Positions 12,053-18,141 of a DNA stretch of 21,517 nt are shown here, piece by piece. The first letter of the stretch is position 1; every line of letters starts with the position of its first letter. The stretch spans positions 1-21,517 of the forward strand of contig CAZKCI010000038.1 in the NCBI GenBank assembly GCA_964551475.1, given 5' to 3'. The DNA is from CAZKCI01 sp964551475. Lineage in GTDB: Bacteria > Auribacterota > Erginobacteria > Erginobacterales > CAZKCI01. The notes below the pieces were generated by a model. That model was not told the origin of the DNA. It saw only the letters and a list, made by a program, of their open reading frames with translations, and searched no databases. A program made the position numbers and the translations under genes.

Positions 12053-13951
12053 TCAGCGGGAGAGCAGGTCGGAGACCCGGGTGAAGATCTCGTCCACGTT
12101 GAAGGGCTTGCGCCAGAGGACGTCGACGCCGGCCCGATCGAGTTCGCCCTGCCCGGGCGGCACGTCCCAGCCGGTGATCAGGGCGACCTTGGTCCGGGCA
12201 GCGGAAGCCTTGACCCGCCGCGAAAACTCCAGGCCGTTCATCGCCGGCATGCCCAGGTCGACGATGACGAGGTTGAAATCGCCATTTTCCGCCTCCTTCA
12301 GGGCGGCCACCGGCTGATCGCTCGTCTTCACCGTCCACCCGCCGCGGGACAGGATGTCGGTCAGGAGGGAGGCTACGGTGGGGTCGTCCTCCACGATCAT
12401 GATCCGGACGGAAGGCGTTGCCGGCTTCCCCTCCAAGGGCCCCGCCGCCGCCCCGGCCTTCGCCGCGCCCAGGGGCAGCTTGATGGTGGCGGTGGTTCCC
12501 CGTCCCGCTTCGCTCTTCAGTTCGATGTTTCCCTGGTGCTTTTTGACCGTGCCGTAGGCCACGGAGAGACCGAGGCCGGACTTCAGCGGACGCTGGGTCG
12601 TGAAATACGGCTCGAAGGCCCGCTCCAGGACTTCCGGCTTCATGCCCACGCCGGTGTCGGCGATCTGAAGATAGGCGAAGCTCTTGTCCGCCCAGCAGCG
12701 GGCGCGGATTTTGCCCCCCTGGGGAAGGGCGTCGATGGCGTTGAAGATGATATTGATGACGGCGATCCGGAGGTTCTCTTCATCCCCCTCCAGGGGCGGG
12801 CACTCGCCGAGATCGGTCTCCACCTCGATGGTGATCCCTTTCTTGTGGGTGAGGTCGCGCCAGCGCGGGCGGGTCATCAGGAGGGCCTCCTGGAGGATCT
12901 CCTTGAGCACGAACAGCTTGCGCTCGCTTCCCGCGCTGGCCAGGGTGAAGGTCTGCAGCCGTTTCACCTCCTCGGCCCCGGTCAGGGCCGCCCGTTCGAT
13001 CGTCCGCAGGCGCTTGGCCAGTCCCGGATCCTTGGCCGTCTGGAGGAGGATCTGGGTGTTGCCCAGGATGCCGGCGAGGAGGTTGTTGAACTCGTGGGCG
13101 ATCCCCCCCACCATCTCTCCCAGGGCTTTCATCCGCTCGGAACGGACCAGGGCTTCCTGGGCCTGGGAAAGGTCCTGATAGGCTTTTTTCAGGGGGGTGA
13201 TGTCCTTGGTGAAGCCCATGATCCCCAGGAACTTCCCCGAGTTGTCCTTGACCGTGGCCAGGGACAGGAGGATGGGGAAGGCCTCGCCGCTTTGTTTCCG
13301 CCCGACCAGCTCCCCCTCCCAGTGGTCCTGCTTTTCCAGGATCGGGATGATCTCGGCCCTGATCCGGTTCGCGCTCGCCGTTTCGTAAATCTCCTTGATG
13401 TCCTTCTCCAGGAATTCCTGCTGGCCGTAGCCGAACATCTTCGCCTCGGCCGGGTTGATCATGATCCATTTGCCCCCCCGGTCGGTCACGGTGATTCCGT
13501 CCGCGCTCTGCTGGAGGGCGGCGAGGAGGAGGGAGAGCTGGTCGCGCTCGGAGAGCTTCTGGGCCTGGAGGCGCTGGCGGGCGTCGTGCACGCCGAGGTG
13601 GATGCTGATCCGGTTGAGGAGGGGATCCTTCTGGACCGGCTTGACCAGGTAGTCGATCGAGCCCAGGGCCTGGCCGGAGAAGCGGTCGAGGATCGACTGC
13701 GGGTAGGCGGTCATGAAGATGATCGGGGTGTTTTTAGTCTCGGGGGATTTCCTCAAAATTTCGAAGGCCTCGATCCCGTCCATCCCCGGCATCATCACGT
13801 CCAGCATGATGACGTCGGCCTGGGGGGCGAGGGCGATCCCGTCCGGGGCGTTCCCGGCGGAGAGAACGTGGGCGGGGGTGTAGGAGCGGAGGAGGAGTTC
13901 GAGCATCCTCCGGTCGTCGGCGGAATCGTCCACGATCAGGATGGTGGCCAT
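12053..13951 (-). CDS. Hybrid histidine kinase: REC-PAS-HisKA-HATPase-REC
   Basis: Soluble two-component hybrid kinase of 632 residues without membrane segments. REC1 (about 1-120) has the acidic pair Asp8/Asp9, phospho-acceptor Asp51 (MLDVMMPGMDG) and Lys104 (LVKP). A PAS domain (about 140-255) has ITVTDRGGKWIMINPA and GFTKDIT. HisKA carries the phospho-acceptor His286 in GGIAHEFNNLLAGILGN (NtrB-like). The HATPase domain has N box NIIFNAIDAL, G1 DTGVGM, F FEPYFTT and G2 GLGLSVAYG. REC2 (about 515-632) has acceptor VDLGMPAMNG and a WRKPF lysine. There is no DNA-binding output, so a phosphotransfer partner must lie elsewhere. ATG 13951 is chosen because REC1 begins there and the promoter at 13971-13999 lies upstream; an in-frame extension to 13999 would overlap it. 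It is divergent from the nucleotidyltransferase-like cluster. Confidence 0.93.
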   Translation of the reverse strand: MATILIVDDSADDRRMLELLLRSYTPAHVLSAGNAPDGIALAPQADVIMLDVMMPGMDGIEAFEILRKSPETKNTPIIFMTAYPQSILDRFSGQALGSIDYLVKPVQKDPLLNRISIHLGVHDARQRLQAQKLSERDQLSLLLAALQQSADGITVTDRGGKWIMINPAEAKMFGYGQQEFLEKDIKEIYETASANRIRAEIIPILEKQDHWEGELVGRKQSGEAFPILLSLATVKDNSGKFLGIMGFTKDITPLKKAYQDLSQAQEALVRSERMKALGEMVGGIAHEFNNLLAGILGNTQILLQTAKDPGLAKRLRTIERAALTGAEEVKRLQTFTLASAGSERKLFVLKEILQEALLMTRPRWRDLTHKKGITIEVETDLGECPPLEGDEENLRIAVINIIFNAIDALPQGGKIRARCWADKSFAYLQIADTGVGMKPEVLERAFEPYFTTQRPLKSGLGLSVAYGTVKKHQGNIELKSEAGRGTTATIKLPLGAAKAGAAAGPLEGKPATPSVRIMIVEDDPTVASLLTDILSRGGWTVKTSDQPVAALKEAENGDFNLVIVDLGMPAMNGLEFSRRVKASAARTKVALITGWDVPPGQGELDRAGVDVLWRKPFNVDEIFTRVSDLLSR

Positions 13952-13970
13952 GGTCAGTCTCGACTTCTTG

Positions 13971-13999
13971 ATACTAGCGCGATTCGCCCCCCCTGTCAA
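13971..13999 (-). promoter_or_regulatory. Sigma70-type promoter for the hybrid kinase
   Basis: Minus strand: TTGACA (13994-13999), a 17-bp spacer and TAGTAT (13971-13976). This leaves a very short leader of about 12 nt before ATG 13951. Hexamers and spacing are identical to the divergent promoter at 14067-14095. Confidence 0.7.
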
Positions 14000-14029
14000 C
14001 CGCCGCCGCGGAATCCGGACTCGCGGTTT

Positions 14030-14069
14030 TTCGTCATTTTATGGTTGCACATTCGTCATTTTATGGTTG
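14030..14069. repeat. 18-bp direct repeat, 22-bp spacing, possible operator
   Basis: TTCGTCATTTTATGGTTG occurs at 14030-14047 and exactly again at 14052-14069, two helical turns apart. The second copy overlaps the -35 box of the plus-strand promoter. It lies between the divergent promoters, so a dimeric regulator site is plausible; a dispersed repeat is the alternative. Confidence 0.75.
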
Positions 14070-14095
14070 ACACCTCCGGAGGCCATGCCTAGTAT
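14067..14095 (+). promoter_or_regulatory. Sigma70-type promoter for the nucleotidyltransferase-like cluster
   Basis: TTGACA (14067-14072), a 17-bp spacer containing the palindrome CCTCCGGAGG, then TAGTAT (14090-14095). Transcription would start near 14102, about 65 nt before ATG 14168. The -35 box is partly formed by the second direct-repeat copy. Confidence 0.7.
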
Positions 14096-14167
14096 TGCTC
14101 GCCCTCCGAACACGAAGGCGGGAATTGCCGTCGGGGGAGAAGCCCCGCGGCCCGCCCGCAAACAGAT

Positions 14168-15178
14168 ATGACCGATCTTTACGACCAGATGATGGAGCGC
14201 TTCCTTTCCCCGCTCTCCAGCCTCACGCGGGGAGTGGTCGACGCCCTCTACTTCGTCCGGCGCGACGGCGCTTTCGTCTTCACCGAGGGCTACCTTCACC
14301 CCGCCGGCGGCCTGATGGGGAAGGTGATGCTCTTCCCCGACCGGGCGGGCGAGGTGGACATCTTCGGCCGCCGCTTCCGCTCCTCCTATAAAAGGATGAA
14401 GGACGGGAAGATCGAGCTCATCCCCCACGACGAGCAGCTCCAGGTCCAGTTTGAGTTCACCCCTTCCCTCTCCCGCGGACCCCGTCCGGTTTACGAGAAA
14501 TACCACGTGGAATTCCCCCGGGGCGATTTCATCGGCGTTTTCGAGCACCGCCATTCACTCTCGGCGGCCCGCCGGACCTACGCCTCCCTCGATCGGGCGA
14601 TCGAATCGCTGAGCCGGGCCTTCGACGTCCCCGTCTCCCGCCTGGGCTGCACCGGCTCGACCTGCTACGGGAAATACGAGGAGCCGGGCGACGACATCGA
14701 CCTGGTCTTCTCCGGCACCCTCGACGAGAACGCCGCCACCCTCCGCCGGATCAAGGAGCTGACCCGGGACCCGGCGAAGAGGGTGATCGAGTACGGGCGT
14801 CTCTGGCCGATCCGCTTCTACTGGGACTCGATCATGATCTGCTCCTTCTTTAATTACGGGCGCGACGAGGACATCCCCCTGAAGGACTGCCGGATGGAGG
14901 TTCTTGAGGAGAAGGTGCGCGCCCGGGGGACGGTGGCGGACGACACCCACTCGATCTACATGCCCTCCATCCTCACCCTCTCCCGCCTTTCCGTGGACGG
15001 CCGGAAGCGGGCCGACACCGACCTGATCATCTACGACGGGTCGCTGAGGGGCGAGTATTACCGGGGGGACGAGCTGGAGTTCGAGGGATCCCTGGTCCGG
15101 GTGTCCACGCCGCGCCGGGAGTACGAGGCGTTCCTGGTCACGCTCCGCGATCAGATCGCCCTCCGCCCCGGAAAGTGA
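14168..15178 (+). CDS. Nucleotidyltransferase-fold protein, first of three tandem paralogues
   Basis: A 336-residue cytoplasmic protein of unknown function. Three parts can be seen. The N-terminal domain (about 1-120) has YFVRRDGAFVFTEGYLHP and a following GK. The central part has a pol-beta nucleotidyltransferase motif: GS at 163-164 and D176-I-D178 in CTGSTCYGKYEEPGDDIDLV, then Glu208 and GRLWPIR (210-216). The C-terminal part has DDTHSIYMPSI and YDGSLRGEYYRGDEL (OB-like beta region). The GS-x11-DhD pattern fits a metal-dependent nucleotidyltransferase with both Asp present, so it is probably active. The layout recalls archaeal stand-alone predicted nucleotidyltransferases (COG1665-like, from memory, unverified). 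No ribosome-binding site is seen before ATG 14168, but the start matches those of its two paralogues. The next gene overlaps or follows directly. Confidence 0.75.
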   Translation: MTDLYDQMMERFLSPLSSLTRGVVDALYFVRRDGAFVFTEGYLHPAGGLMGKVMLFPDRAGEVDIFGRRFRSSYKRMKDGKIELIPHDEQLQVQFEFTPSLSRGPRPVYEKYHVEFPRGDFIGVFEHRHSLSAARRTYASLDRAIESLSRAFDVPVSRLGCTGSTCYGKYEEPGDDIDLVFSGTLDENAATLRRIKELTRDPAKRVIEYGRLWPIRFYWDSIMICSFFNYGRDEDIPLKDCRMEVLEEKVRARGTVADDTHSIYMPSILTLSRLSVDGRKRADTDLIIYDGSLRGEYYRGDELEFEGSLVRVSTPRREYEAFLVTLRDQIALRPGK

Positions 15179-15192
15179 AGCCCGCCGCCGCG

Positions 15193-16215
15193 ATGAAAGA
15201 CCGCTTCGAGGAGATGCTGGAGGAATTTCTCCGCCCGATGTCCGAGCTCGGCGGGAGGGTCCCCGATTCCCATTTCTTCCTCCGCCGGGACGGCTGTTTC
15301 GTTTTCAGCGAAGGCTACTGCCACCCTCCCGGGGGGCTCTACGGCAAGATCATCTACTACCCCTGCCCGGGCGGTTCGGTGGACTTCTTCGGCCGCGACT
15401 ACGAGTGCACCACCAAGCGCAAGGTGGGCGGAGAGCTGAAATACGTCAGCCACCCCGACCAGATCCGCCGCCACGGCGAGATCGATCCCCGTCTCGACCC
15501 GGCCACGCCGCGCCCGGTTTTCGTCGAGTACGAGATGCCCTTCGCCCTCGACGATTTCATCGGCTTCTTCGATCCCCACCATTCGCTCGACCGCTGCTCC
15601 GCCCGCCACGAGTGGGTGAAAGCGGGCGCGCTCGCGGCCGCGGAGGCCCTGGGCGTCCCCTGGGAGAGCCTCGGCCTGACCGGTTCGCTCGCCTACGGCC
15701 GTTACGAGGCGGGGGACGACGATCTTGACCTGGTCATCCGCGGCTCCCTCCAGGATAACGCCCGGGTCTACCGCTCCATCCGCCAGTTCTCCCTCCAGCC
15801 GGAGCGGATGGTGGTGGAGTTCGGCCGCTGGTGGCCGATGCGCTTCTACGAGAAGAAAGTCCTGATCTGCCCCTTTTTCATGTACGACCGCTGGGAGTCG
15901 GCGCCCCTGCGCGATTTCCGCGTGGAGGTCAAGGAGGAGAACGTGCCTCTGGAGGGAACGGTTGGTGACGACACCCACACCATCTATATGCCGCCCTTTC
16001 TCACGCTGGAGGGGGTCAAGGGGGAGGGGAGATCGTATGACTCGCTCCCCCTGATCATCTACGACGGGGCTCTCCGGGGGGAGTACTTCCGGGGGGACAT
16101 CCTCAATCTGAACGCCCGCCTGGTCGAGGTGTCCCAGAACGGGTCGCGTTTCGAGGCGGCCCTGATCACGCTCTGGGACAACATCCGCAAGGTGGGAGAG
16201 ACGAGCGGGAAATAG
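15193..16215 (+). CDS. Nucleotidyltransferase-fold protein, second of three tandem paralogues
   Basis: A 340-residue paralogue of the preceding protein and collinear with it: FLRRDGCFVFSEGYCHPPGG (29-48), the nucleotidyltransferase motif LTGSLAYGRYEAGDDDLDL (GS 164-165, Asp177 and Asp179), VEFGRWWPMRFY, CPFFMYD, GDDTHTIYMPPFLTL and IIYDGALRGEYFRGD. Catalytic-type acidic residues are kept. Start: GTG 15175 overlaps the previous stop by 3 bp (GTGA), implying translational coupling. ATG 15193 instead gives MKDRFEEMLEEFLRP, which aligns with the first residues of both paralogues, so it is preferred. The stop TAG (16213-16215) overlaps an interspersed repeat. Function unknown; the pair may form hetero-oligomers. 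Confidence 0.75.
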   Translation: MKDRFEEMLEEFLRPMSELGGRVPDSHFFLRRDGCFVFSEGYCHPPGGLYGKIIYYPCPGGSVDFFGRDYECTTKRKVGGELKYVSHPDQIRRHGEIDPRLDPATPRPVFVEYEMPFALDDFIGFFDPHHSLDRCSARHEWVKAGALAAAEALGVPWESLGLTGSLAYGRYEAGDDDLDLVIRGSLQDNARVYRSIRQFSLQPERMVVEFGRWWPMRFYEKKVLICPFFMYDRWESAPLRDFRVEVKEENVPLEGTVGDDTHTIYMPPFLTLEGVKGEGRSYDSLPLIIYDGALRGEYFRGDILNLNARLVEVSQNGSRFEAALITLWDNIRKVGETSGK

Positions 16216-16248
16216 ATCTCAAATCTCAGATCTCAAATTTCAGAACGC
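16214..16248 (+). repeat. Interspersed GATCTCAAATCTCAG repeat
   Basis: A run of AGATCTCAAATCTCAG modules ends in TTTCAGAACGC. It is the same family as the units at 7488-7682, which contain TTTCAGATCTCAGAACGC. It starts inside the TAG stop of the second paralogue and separates it from the third. The remaining 26 bp before ATG 16275 show no ribosome-binding site. Confidence 0.75.
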
Positions 16249-16274
16249 AAAGAGCAAACTCTGGCCACACCGCA

Positions 16275-17288
16275 ATGACCGACCAATTCGATTCTGTGAT
16301 GTCCGAGCTTTTGAGCCCGATCGAGAAACTCTCGGGCCGCGTGGACGACTCGCTCTACTTCCTCCGCCGGGACGGTTGCTTCGTCTACACCCACGGCTAC
16401 CACCATCCCACGCCGGGATCCTTCATCGGGAAGATCATCCACTATCCCTCTCCGACCGGCGACGACAAGATCTGGGGGCGCCAATACGCCGCCATCCACA
16501 AGGTCTGGGTGGACGGCGAGCACAAGGCGATCCAGAACGACGTCCAGTACAAGCAGCACTTCGTCATCGACCCCTCGATCGATCCGAAGGTGAAGCCGCC
16601 CCTGGTGGCGAAGTACGTCTTCGAGTTCCCCTTGAAGGATTTCCGGGGGTTCTTCGAGCCCCACTTCGGGCTGCTCTGGTGCAGCAAGAAGTATTCGCTG
16701 GTCAAGACCTGGGTCGAGCAGACGGCCGAGCTGATGGATTTCCCCCCGGAGAAGATGGGCGTGACCGGTTCCCTCTCCTACGGCGTGATCGAGGAGGCGG
16801 ACATGGATTTCGACGTCATCTTCCGGGGGACGCTGGAGGAGAACGAGCGGGTGCGGCAGAAGCTCTACGAGCTCGCCGCGCAGCCGGGGAAGATGGTCCA
16901 CGAGTTCGGCCGCGACTGGCCGATCCGCATCTACTGGAAGGATTACCTTCTCTGCCCCTTCTTCGTCTTCCAGAAACGGGAGGACGCCCCCCTGGCCGAC
17001 GCGCAGGTGGAGCCGGTCCGGGAAGGGATCGAGGGGACGGCCGTGGTCGGCGACGACTTCTTCAACTCCTATCTTCCGATCCTGGTCGGCCTGACCGATG
17101 TGAAGATCGGCGGCCGCCCCCACGAGGACGTCCGCCTCTTCACCTACGACGGCTCGCTCCGCGGCGAGTTCCGCTCCGGGGACCGGATCTGGTTCCAGGG
17201 GCGTCTCCTGAACGTCAAGACCCGCTCCGACGAGTACCGGGCGGTGGCGGTGGACATCAACTTCGACATTAAAAATATCTCGGGCTGA
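16275..17288 (+). CDS. Nucleotidyltransferase-fold protein, third of three tandem paralogues
   Basis: A 337-residue paralogue, more diverged than the first two. It keeps FLRRDGCFVYTHGYHHP, VTGSLSYGVIEEADMDFDV (GS 165-166, Asp178 and Asp180), HEFGRDWPIRIYW, CPFFVF and YDGSLRGEFRSGDRI. The DDTHxIYxP motif of the others is altered to DDFFNSYLPILV, and the N-terminal GK region has a one-residue insertion, so substrate binding may differ. Both metal-binding aspartates are present. ATG 16275 aligns with the paralogue starts; no ribosome-binding site is visible. It probably shares the promoter at 14067-14095, with an interspersed repeat in the 59-bp gap. A terminator-like hairpin downstream (17456-17480) may end the transcript. 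Confidence 0.75.
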   Translation: MTDQFDSVMSELLSPIEKLSGRVDDSLYFLRRDGCFVYTHGYHHPTPGSFIGKIIHYPSPTGDDKIWGRQYAAIHKVWVDGEHKAIQNDVQYKQHFVIDPSIDPKVKPPLVAKYVFEFPLKDFRGFFEPHFGLLWCSKKYSLVKTWVEQTAELMDFPPEKMGVTGSLSYGVIEEADMDFDVIFRGTLEENERVRQKLYELAAQPGKMVHEFGRDWPIRIYWKDYLLCPFFVFQKREDAPLADAQVEPVREGIEGTAVVGDDFFNSYLPILVGLTDVKIGGRPHEDVRLFTYDGSLRGEFRSGDRIWFQGRLLNVKTRSDEYRAVAVDINFDIKNISG

Positions 17289-17317
17289 CGTTCGTCATCC
17301 CGAGATTCTTTTGTTTG

Positions 17318-17480
17318 TAGCGTCGCATCTCCCGATGCAACGTTCGAGTCGGTGTTGGCGCTATTGTAGGCCCGATCTGCGATCGGGCGATGTAAATGCG
17401 CCGGTTCACAGAACCGGCCTACAATCATGCCGGAGGCGCGATCTGTGGTGTGTAGGCCCGATCTGCGATCGGGCGTTTTT
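17318..17480 (+). repeat. Three-way-junction palindromic repeat, single-unit copy
   Basis: The flank (17326-17362, with GCATCTCCCGATGC and CGTTCGAGTCGGTGTTGGCG) and a 63-bp element (17363-17425, ends ATTGTAGG and CCTACAAT around hairpins CCCGATC/GATCGGG and CCGGTT/AACCGG) are the same as at 20635-20741. A half unit follows 86 bp later (17452-17475). No gene is present in this 208-bp gap. Confidence 0.85.
17456..17480 (+). terminator. Terminator-like hairpin formed by the repeat half unit
   Basis: GCCCGATC-TGC-GATCGGGC (17456-17474) is followed by G and five T (17476-17480). It fits a rho-independent terminator on the plus strand for the three-paralogue transcript. It lies 16 bp before the next ATG, so it could also act as an attenuator for that gene. 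Confidence 0.55.
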
Positions 17481-17496
17481 GAACAAGGAACCAGCC

Positions 17497-18066
17497 ATGA
17501 TCAAAAGAGAGACCGTCTATTTCGAGCAGGCCGGACCGGAGAACAGCGCCGACTGTCTCAAGATCGTCAAGCGACTGGTCGAGGAGGGGGCGAAACACGT
17601 GGTGGTCGCCTCCACACGGGGCGAGACCGGACTCCTCTTCGCCGAGGGCCTCCCCGCGGGGAAGGCGAGCCTGGTCGTGGTCGCCCACTCCGCCGGTTTC
17701 CAGGGGACCGGCGTCGTCGAGTTCGAGCCCTCACAAGGCCGCGCCATCGAGGCCAAAGGAGGGAAGGTCTGCCGGGCGACGATGCCCTTCCACGGCGTGG
17801 AGAGCGCGATCGAAAAGCAGTTCTCCGGGACTCTCCCCTCCTCGCTGATCGCCCACGCCCTGCGCGTCTTCGGCCAGGGGGCGAAGGTCTGCTGCGAGAT
17901 CGTGATGATGACCGCCGACGCCGGTCTCATCCCCGAAGGGGAGGAAGTGGTGGCGGCGGGGGGGACGCGCTGGGGAGCGGACACGGTGCTGGTGATCAGG
18001 TCCGCCGCCTCCAGGAACTTCCTCAATCTCAAAGTGCTGGAGATTGCGGCGAAGCCGAGGGGATGA
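17497..18066 (+). CDS. Stand-alone pyruvate kinase alpha/beta (C-terminal) domain protein
   Basis: A 189-residue cytoplasmic protein made only of the PK_C domain (PF02887 type), without the TIM barrel that performs pyruvate kinase catalysis. Typical stand-alone features are YFEQAGPENSADCLKIVKR at the N-terminus, VVASTRGETGLLFAEGL, VVVAHSAGF, FHGVESAIEKQFSG, HALRVFGQGAKVCCEIVMM and TADAGLIPEGEEVVAAGGTR with WGADTVLVIRSA near the end. The molecular role is not known; allosteric sugar-phosphate or nucleotide sensing is only a guess from full-length pyruvate kinase. ATG 17497 is chosen for AAGGAA at 6 bp spacing and because the longer in-frame extension (from 17311) is repeat sequence. A bidirectional terminator follows 21 bp downstream. 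Confidence 0.88.
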   Translation: MIKRETVYFEQAGPENSADCLKIVKRLVEEGAKHVVVASTRGETGLLFAEGLPAGKASLVVVAHSAGFQGTGVVEFEPSQGRAIEAKGGKVCRATMPFHGVESAIEKQFSGTLPSSLIAHALRVFGQGAKVCCEIVMMTADAGLIPEGEEVVAAGGTRWGADTVLVIRSAASRNFLNLKVLEIAAKPRG

Positions 18067-18087
18067 AAAAACGCAAACAGTAAACCG

Positions 18088-18126
18088 AAAAACCGCTGGG
18101 GCGGGTCTCCCGCCCCAGCGGTTTTT
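18088..18126. terminator. Bidirectional intrinsic terminator
   Basis: A perfect 18-bp hairpin: the left arm 18088-18105 starts with A5 then CCGCTGGGGCGGG, the loop is TCT, and the right arm 18109-18126 ends with T5. It gives a U-run on both strands and sits exactly between convergent genes ending at 18066 (+) and 18142 (-). Confidence 0.92.
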
Positions 18127-18141
18127 CTTCAGCCCTCAGCC

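Noticed and set aside
12536..14092. 518-residue plus-strand frame
   Set aside because: Antisense to the hybrid kinase, whose H, N, G and receiver motifs are all intact. It also runs through both divergent promoters.
14168..17288. CBASS-type or MNT/HEPN-type defence system
   Set aside because: The GS...DhD motif is compatible, but there is no effector, HEPN, Cap or transmembrane partner, the genes are tandem paralogues with large extra domains, and neighbours are housekeeping genes.
14168..17288. Minus-strand frames at 14039-14950, 15151-15978 and 16233-17123
   Set aside because: Antisense shadows of the three paralogues. The plus-strand proteins are conserved with each other while the shadows have no motifs.
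17311..17496. N-terminal extension of the PK_C protein
   Set aside because: It is translated repeat element. The family N-terminus and a good ribosome-binding site begin at ATG 17497.
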